Source: Closterium sp. Naga37s-1 (Eukaryota; Streptophyta; Zygnematophyceae; Desmidiales; Closteriaceae). Taken from it: 64,000 bases of DNA. A program made the translations under genes and the position numbers. The stretch covers positions 558,001 through 622,000 of the forward strand of contig CANJKZ010000774.1 of NCBI GenBank assembly GCA_947471745.1, in the 5' to 3' direction. The notes under the pieces are model-generated. The model did not search any database and was not told where the DNA came from. It saw nothing but the letters and a program-made list of their open reading frames with translations. Numbering within the stretch: the first letter of the stretch is position 1; each line of letters begins with the position of its first letter. Below, piece after piece: positions 57,411 through 64,000 of this stretch.

Positions 57411-60400
57411 CCGTCATCGCCCGGATATAAGACAATGTTGAATAGTAGACAGGGGTTGTCTACTATACGGGTGTCTCTTATAAACAGGCTAGCCTTTTTA
57501 TACGACACCTATTTGTGTGTACGAGTTAAGACATATATGTCTTATAATCAGAACCGGGGTTTAGGGGTTTTCTTATAAACAGGGGGTGTCTTCTAAACGA
57601 GCCTTCTTTACTTTAGGGGGGTACATGCATACATTCATGAATCTCTACTTCTACCTAACCCCCCTCAGTCACCGCCTCCTCGCCTGCGCTAACAACAGGC
57701 TCTACACCCAGGTCTGGCACTCGCCAGGCATGCCTAGCCGTCTCCCTAGGCTCGATCATGCGGTCAGCCTCGGCCGCCGCCCCGCGGTAGTTGGGGGTCT
57801 CCTGGTACAGCACCTCCAGGCCGGTTGCCACTGCCACCTCCCGCACGCCCTCCGCCTGCATCACCTCCTCCTCCTCCTCCTCCTCCTCCTCTGGAGCCCG
57901 ACCGAGCAGGCGCGTGTTGTCGCCTGTGGTCCCCCCGAGGGACATGTCCGCGGAGACATCAGTGGTGCTCCTGGCGCGCAGGTGAGACATCACCAGGTGG
58001 TTCTCCGTTCCGTCCAGCTTGCTTGAGATCCCACAGTGGCGGAACGCGTCGATGATGATCTGCTTGGGGACTTGATCCCAAGCCTCCGCGATCCACTGCA
58101 GCACCACGGGGTGGGGCGGCCTCCGCAGGTTTCTTGCGGGTGGGTTTGAGGACGGGGCAGCGAGATGTTAGAGACACGGACATAAAGGAGCATGTTTAAG
58201 ATAAGGACAGGAAACAGAATAGGAATAATACCATAAATGAAGGACCAACTCACCCTTATTCGTCTTCAGGTGAATCCCCTCACGCATGAACCACCTGGCG
58301 TAGCGCGCTCGCACAGCAGCCTTGAAGCACCGGTTGATTGAGACGTCCAGGGGCTGAATCTGGCTCGTACAACCCGCTGGGATGACTGCAGGGGTGATGC
58401 TGTGCGTGCGGTACGAGTGAAGCATGGTCTGGGTGATGTGACCGCGGTAGGAGTCCAACACCAGCATCGCACGCCTCGCGTTCTGGCCGCGCTGGGGGTT
58501 CAGATGGGGCAGCACCTCCTTGGACAGCCAGGTCTGCACAGCGCTCTCGTCCATCCACCCGTTGTCCTGTGCTTGGACCACGATTCCTGCCAGGCACACA
58601 AGGGACAGACGGGCTTCAGCACAGTGGGGCACGCTCATCAGGCAGTCGCACGGTTGAATTCATTACGCTTACCTTCCGGAATCTCACAGTTGGGGACGTT
58701 CTTCATCTTGAACCACACCCGCGGCCGCAGCTTCTCCCCGGATGCAGTGCACGCGAGCATCACCGTCAAGCGCGTTTTCTGGTAGCCTGCAGTGCGGATT
58801 GGGACCGAGCGCGCGCCGCGGTGCTCGATCGTCCGTTCGGCTGGCATCTCCACGAATAGTGGAGTCTGGTCCGCGTTGATGATGCGGGCCAGGTCGATGT
58901 TGTGCCGCGCCCTGTTGATGCGCACGAACTTCCAGAAGGACTCGCAGTTCTTCGCGCACTCTGCAAACGGTACACGCGCAACGGAAACACGGGATGGTTA
59001 GACACTGGGTGAGGGACATGCATTCAATAGCCCGCGCGCGACACGAATTCCTTCAACACGCACCTGCCGACAGTCGTTGGCCGACCTTGGTCTTCACCCG
59101 CATCACCAGGTTCCAGCGGTCACGGAAACGCTGGCTCCAGTGAGAGCTCGCGTTCCAGTTCTTGCCAGCGTGATGCTTCTTCATCCACTCGCGGCTCCAC
59201 TTCTGGGTGTCCTTCACCGAGATGGCCACCCCGTTAGCGCGCTGAAGGCAGATGTAGCGGTACAACGCTGCCTCCATGTCGGGGTAGTGTGAGTGGCGCC
59301 CCCCCCCGTGCATCCGCTTGCGGCAGTTAGCCGCGCCCTTGTAGACGCCCGCAGCCGCCTCCGCACTCCAGCGTCTGATGCAGGCGATGGACGCGGTTGA
59401 CTCCACGCTCGTCTTCTTCAAGGAGCCGAGCTCCAGATAGCGGCGCGCCCACTTAAGCTTCTCACGCACGGTCCAACTGCGGCGCTTCCTCGTAGTGTCC
59501 TTGCTGCGAGGGGAAGGTGGGCGGGTGTTGGGATTATGGAGGGTGGGGTCCTTCGGCGTGACCTTCTCAGGGAACGTGGGAATCGGGCCCGCCGCCGCCG
59601 CGTACTCATCGTCGCTGCCCAGAGTCTCGTTCACGACGATGTCGTCAGGATTCGGCGCCTTCATCGCCTTCTTCTTAGCCGCACCCTTGCTAGATCCCGG
59701 GTCTCCGTCGGATGTCCGCTTCTTGTTGCTTGTGCGGCGACGAGCAGGGGCCTTAGCAGGGGCTTCCGCGACCTTTGCTTTTCCCTTCTCCGCAGCGGTG
59801 AGTTTCGGGCGACGCTCCTCCCCCGGACTGTCGTCGTCAGAGAGCACCACGCGGGCCCGCTTCGACTTGGACTGTAGGCGATGGCGCAGCCTCCGCTTCA
59901 GTAGCGGAACGTCGTCGTCTGTCCCAAGGCTACATGGGTCGTCGTCGCCGCTTTCACCGTCAAATAAGACGGCATCCGCAGCAACCGTGTCCGACTCTGC
60001 CACAGCATCCGCATCCGCAACTGCGGCCGCGCCGTCTTCAGCCTCCTCATTCGCATCCATCGCCGCTTCCTGTGCATCCGCCGCTGCCTCCGCGTTGTCA
60101 CCATTCGCATTTTCACCTCCGCCGTTGTCCGAATCTCCAGCCCGCCACTCTTCCACCTCGTCGTCGCTCCCGACCGGCCGATTCCACCATTCGTCCTCCT
60201 CGATGTCGGCAGGACCTAATTCGTCGCCCGAAGCGCTGTCGTCGTGGCCGTTCTCTGGCCAATCCTCCACGGCGTCGTCGCCGTTCGCTTCTTCTCCGTC
60301 GTCCCCGTCAGAGCTCGCACCGGAGGCCGCGGTAGGACTTCCCGCCTTGCTCGCGTTCTTCGCCATGGCTACACGGATGTCATCGCCGGGCGAGTTAATT

Positions 60401-60982
60401 CGCCCATAGTTATTCACCTGCACGTGAGGACGAGGAGAGGACGAGCCTGGGGGTACTTTGCTGCGCATGGTTAGAAAGCCTGCCGAGAGCAAGGTTGAGA
60501 CGAGTATTCCTAAACCCTTGAGCACCAAATGAAGTGAGAGGCCGACTACCCCCCCCAGCCAGAGTGCCCCATCCACAGGTGCCGAGCCGCTCCTCTACGA
60601 GGCATCTCCTCGTAGAGGACAGCCCTCACACTGCCAACGTGCTGCCAGCAGCGTTCTGGAAGCATCCCTGCGCTGCTGGCAGCAAAACGACGCTGGCAGC
60701 ATCATTAGATGCTGCCAGCACAGAGGAATATTGCCAGCGGTGGCAGCTCCCTCACGTGGCAAGTGTGGGCGCTGCATGCATCACCACCGAGGTCGGCCTG
60801 TTTCAATGAATCTGGTCTCTGGGTGTTTTCTACACACTTTGCAAGTGTTATAGTCAACTTATTTTTTTTTCCATTTATAAGACTTATAAGACACCCTAAA
60901 CCATCCCGTTTACAAGATAACTCAAGCATTTTTGCCCGTGTACGAGATAAGACATATATGTCTTATATCCGGGCGATGACGG
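57411..60982 (-). mobile_element. pogo/Tc1-mariner-like DNA transposon
   Basis: A 24-bp perfect inverted repeat (CCGTCATCGCCCGGATATAA + GACA) lies at 57411-57434 and 60959-60982. Inside both ends there is a second palindromic motif ATAAGACATATATGTCTTAT (or TTAAGAC...), near 57.53 kb and 60.95 kb, and GGGTGTCTTATAA-like segments. It encodes one DDE transposase on the minus strand. A flanking TA duplication is not evident, so the true ends may lie slightly outside. Confidence 0.8.
57655..60366 (-). CDS. pogo-like DDE transposase with CENP-B-type HTH
   Basis: Exons on the minus strand: 60366-59064, 58960-58673, 58586-58254, and about 58122-57655. Start chosen at MAKNASKAGSPTA (60366); the frame is open upstream to 60576 with other Mets. 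The N-terminal half is acidic/Ala-rich (nuclear-type low complexity), then a basic region and a Tc5/CENP-B-like helix-turn-helix (SREWMKKHHAGKNWNASSHW, QRFRDRWNL). The DDE_1 core has ARIINADQTPLFVEM (Asp1), MLVLDSYRGHITQTML (Asp2) and AGCTSQIQPLDVSINRCFK (Asp3). The tail has a poly-Glu run. Such transposases cut and paste elements with TA-type targets. No internal stop was found, so it may be active. Confidence 0.82.
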
Positions 60983-61212
60983 TAGTTATGTAAAAAAATT
61001 TCGCCATATACAGTGCCAAGGTCCTACCGGTACCGCTTCCTTCTATCCACCCACAACCAAGCAACACAAACCAACCATCCCTTCTATAAAACAGGCTGAG
61101 AGAAAACACGCGGTCGAGCATGTTATCATGTAACGTGCCAGATGTGAACACTTCTAAGCAGCACTTGGTCTGAGCACGTGGTACTGGCGTGAAAAACTGG
61201 GGGAGGTTGTAA
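60983..61212. other. 3' flank of bHLH gene
   Basis: 230 bp between the pogo-like element and the bHLH stop; presumed 3' UTR. Confidence 0.5.
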
Positions 61213-63250
61213 CTAAGCCACGGGCGGCCTGAGCATGTGGTCCTGTGAGGTGTCAACTGAGGTAGGCGCCATCCACTGCCACATGGCCATGGGCGGCGGG
61301 CCGCCCGCAAACACCCCTGGCTGATGCATCGGCTGAGGCACAGGCTGACCCACAGGATGGGACACTGCATGCGACACAGCGTGCGACACAGCAGCAGCAG
61401 TCATGGGAGCGGCCATGGGAGACGGCATGGGTGCAGACATGGGAGTGGGCATGCCTCCCATGTGTGCTCCCTTGGGAGTGCCGAGAGCCATCTGCTGGCA
61501 CTGCTGCATCTGAGCAGCATAGGCAGCAGCAGCTGCATGCATGGCTGCCGCGTGCGGGTGAGGCTGGTACGCCATGGGCGTGGCGGGCGCGGTGGGTGGA
61601 GAGTGGTGGAGAGGGATGGTGGCGACGGGGATGGCGGTGGTGGGAGTGGCGGGGTGGGTGGAGGTAGCGGCGGCAGCTGCAGCAGCTGCAGCAGCGGCAG
61701 AGGAGCCGTTGACGTGCTGCTGCAGCTTCTCGCTCTCGGCCTTTAGCCGGGCCTTCTCTTCACGGAGCTCGTGCTTCTCAGCCTGCACGGACGGACGGGG
61801 GACAGAGGGAGAGGAAGGGAGAGAAAAGGTTGCTTGTGAGAGCTCTCAATCGCAGTGGAGCCGTTGACGACGTGCTGCTGAAGCCTGTTCACAGAGCTCG
61901 TGCTTCTCAGCCTGCACGGACGGAAGGACGGACGGGAGAGTAGGGGGACACGAGAGCAGGTGGAAGGAGAGCGGGAGGGAACGGCAGATTGAGAGAGGAG
62001 AGAGGAAGTCTTGTGGGACTTCTCAAATGCAGTAGTGCCTGCCTGCTCTCGGCACCTTGAGCTCTTTGATCTGCTCCTGCAGCGCGGTGTTGTGAGCCTT
62101 GTGCTCGGCGCGTATGCCTTCAAGCATGCCTGATTGCTGCGTCTACTCCCCTTCCCCACCCCCACACACATACCCCCCCAACGCACCTTGACCTCCTTGA
62201 CCTGCTCCTGCAGCGCAGCGTTGCTCTCCTTGAGCGCCTCTCGCTCGGCTCGTGTGCCTTCAAGCGTGCATGATTGCATGAGTGCCCAAGTGGTGCCTTA
62301 CTCCCCTCTCCCCAACACAACCCCCCTTACCCCATGCGCCCCCCTTCACACGCACGCACCCTGAGCTCCTTGATCTGCTCCTGCAGCGCCGCGTTGCTCT
62401 CCTTGTAGCGCTCTCTGCTCTCGTGCCTCTAGTACTGCCCAGCCATATCAGTACGATAAAAACCATTCAACCCCAATCACACCCCCCTCTCCCCCCACTC
62501 CCTTCACCTTGAGCTCCTTGATCTGCTCCTGCAGCGCGGCGTTGCTCTCCTTGAGCGCCTCTCGCTCGGCGCGCAGCTGGGAGAGCACGCGCACGGCATC
62601 GCACAAGATGCTCGCCTTATCCGCCTTGGGCGCCTTGCCTGGCTCCAGCGACCGACTCAGCTCCAGGAACCTGTGTGTGTTGGGAGGGGAGGGGGCGTGT
62701 GGGATGAGGAAGTTGCCTTGCGCGCCAGGCTTCAGCAACCTACTCAGCTCCAAGAACCTGTGGGTGGGAGGAAAGGGGGTGTGCGATGGGCAGTGCAGCT
62801 GGGAGAGCACGCGCACGGCGTAGCACAGAATGCTCGCCTTGTCCGCCTTGGGCGCCTTGCCTGGCTGCAATGGCCGACTCCGCTCCAGGAACCTGCATGG
62901 CGGTGGGAGTGAGGTGGGAAGGGGGCGGGCGGTGGGATGGGAAGAGGATCGATGACCAACTCCCACTACGCCTAGCTGGGCTCCAATGGCCGACTCCGCT
63001 CCAGGAACCTGGAGAAGAAAGGAGGGAGGGGTGGGGGAAAGGAGGGAGGGTTGGGGGGATGAAGGGCACTCTGATAGATCCCACTACGTCTTGATGGGCA
63101 ATGGCTGTGTGTGTGCGTGTGTGTGTGTGAGTGGGTGGGTGTATGAATGAGTGTGTGTGAGTGAGTGTGTGTGAGTGTGAGTGTGTGTGAATGATTGTGT
63201 GTGAGAGTGTGTGTGAGTGTGTGGGTGAGGGTGGGTGTGTGTATGTGTGT

Positions 63251-63283
<33 letters not shown>

Positions 63284-64000
63284 TCTGTCACACATCTGTC
63301 ACACCAATCAGTAACCAGCCATGCCACCTCTCACCCGCTATGGCGTCAGCATCCACCTGTCACCTGTCACCGAATGTCCACCTGCCACGTGTCACCTGTC
63401 GTTGAGTCGGTCGCGTCTCATCTTCTCTCGGTTGGCCTTGCTGCATGACACGTCAGCAGTGGTCGCTCCCTCATCGCGCGACCTGGCACACGGAAAGTGA
63501 CAGCGCAAGAGTGTGGAAGGGTGGGGAGTGGTGGCAAAACTCAAGAACGGGCCGCGAGTCAACTGAAGCGACACGTGGCAACCAATGGGTACACGACACG
63601 TTGGCAAGGACAGACAGGTCAGCACGACCTGCCTTCACTCTCGCACTTGTCTTTCGCCTTATGCTCTCGCTTTTTTCCCCTCATCCTTGCTCTCATCACT
63701 CCCTCTCGCCCTCCCCTCGCATCCCCCCCTTCCCCTCACCGCTTCCTGCTGCTCGACCCGTCTTTTCGCATTCCTCCGTGCCCCTGCAGCGCCATCACTC
63801 TCGGCGCCACACACAATTCACACCCCCCTTCCTCACTCAAACGGTTACTCTCCCTCCAACACCTTCCCTTTCCCCCACCCCCTCTCTCCCCTTCTCCCCC
63901 ATTTCTTTTCCCCCCACCCTCTCTTCACCTTCCTTCCCCCCTCTCTCCCCTCCCCCTCATCCCCTACATCCCCCCTCCCATACCTCTTCCTGCTGCTGGA
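61213..64000 (-). CDS. bHLH transcription factor, ILR3/bHLH104 (IVc) type, 5' end outside window
   Basis: Minus-strand exons by phase: 64000-63984 (partial, SSSRK), 63440-63396 (KANREKMRRDRLNDR, basic region), 62670-62508 (FLELSRSLEPGKAPKADKAS to LQEQIKELK: helix 1, loop, helix 2 and start of the leucine zipper), 61782-61213 (AEKHELREEKARLKAESEKL, then Ala/Pro/Met-rich, ending MWQWMAP, SVDTSQDHMLRPPVA). The final 15 residues are the hallmark tail of land-plant ILR3/bHLH34/104/115 proteins, which activate iron-deficiency genes as dimers in the nucleus. The N-terminal activation part lies beyond 64000. Introns contain repeated partial copies of every one of these exons. The true exons were chosen by phase and completeness. 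Confidence 0.88.
61850..62440 (-). repeat. tandem copies of bHLH zipper-exon segments in the last intron
   Basis: The block encoding AALQEQIKELK-like residues recurs at about 62346-62432, 62187-62262 and 62059-62115, each followed by a GT. A copy of the final-exon start (AEKHEL after GTGCAG) begins at 61911 and soon runs into a stop. Confidence 0.85.
62700..63008 (-). repeat. tandem copies of the bHLH helix-1 exon start
   Basis: Besides the exon starting at 62670, the coding start FLE(R/L)SR(P/L)L is repeated after AG acceptors at 63008, 62892 and 62757. The copy at 62892 keeps the helix-loop-helix up to VRVLSQL; the other two break down after 10-15 codons. Confidence 0.88.
63105..63292 (+). 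repeat. GT-rich microsatellite
   Basis: About 190 bp of GTGTGT, TGAGTG and GTGAGTGT units in the bHLH intron between the basic-region and helix-1 exons. Confidence 0.95.

Noticed and set aside
59495..60409. 304-residue Ser/Ala-rich plus-strand frame
   Set aside because: Antisense to the acidic N-terminal half of the pogo-like transposase, which has coherent exons and motifs.
62908..63300. His/Thr-rich minus-strand frames over the GT microsatellite
   Set aside because: Simple-repeat translation within a bHLH intron.

Overview
The window is nuclear DNA of a green-lineage (streptophyte) eukaryote, not a bacterium. Genes are split by short GT-AG introns. The host genes are plant-type: a vacuolar H+-ATPase subunit d of 351 aa, a bHLH factor whose C-terminus carries the ILR3/bHLH IVc tail, an F-box/Sel1/MYND protein and an expansin. 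The load of Ty1/copia, hAT, pogo-like and Plavaka-like transposons, with long low-complexity introns, suggests a charophyte alga (possibly zygnematophyte/Closterium-like) or another early-diverging streptophyte. That placement is inference; no species is identified.

Layout. 1-2.8 kb: 3' half of a decayed copia element (family A). 3.7-6.7 kb: complete 10-exon V-ATPase subunit d gene (+). 7.1-8.8 kb: convergent NYN-nuclease/OST-HTH gene (-). 8.8-15 kb: gene-poor DNA with a 30-bp minisatellite, a 7-bp C-rich array and a CTCACT-rich array. 15.0-18.4 kb: F-box/Sel1/MYND gene (+) whose F-box exon start is present three times. 18.57-23.82 kb: an hAT transposon with 10-bp terminal inverted repeats and a perfect 8-bp target duplication, itself hit by a small non-autonomous LTR element (family C). 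24.25-36.6 kb: an expansin gene (-) whose second intron is 11 kb long and holds a transposon-like block: a Plavaka-like transposase (-), an unknown gene (+), a Ulp1-type cysteine protease (+) and an AP2-like domain (+). 37.02-57.21 kb: one copia element (B1) containing four further insertions: family A' in gag, a 345-bp TRIM in pol, and a second family-B element (B2) in its 3' LTR, with a family-C element inside B2's reverse transcriptase. Every insertion is delimited by LTR pairs and 5-bp target duplications. 57.4-61.0 kb: pogo-like DDE transposon with 24-bp inverted repeats. 61.2-64.0 kb: ILR3-like bHLH gene (-), running off the right edge, with several tandem copies of its exon starts in its introns.

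The main points for a second look are: the TRIM whose LTR/primer-site junction carries Pol III A- and B-box-like motifs and two mutually exclusive hairpins; the repeated partial exons, each with its own splice acceptor, in two unrelated host genes; the Plavaka-like/Ulp1/AP2 block inside an otherwise coherent expansin gene; and the datable matryoshka of LTR elements. All protein calls come from reading motifs and exon phases by eye; no database search or transcript data was available.
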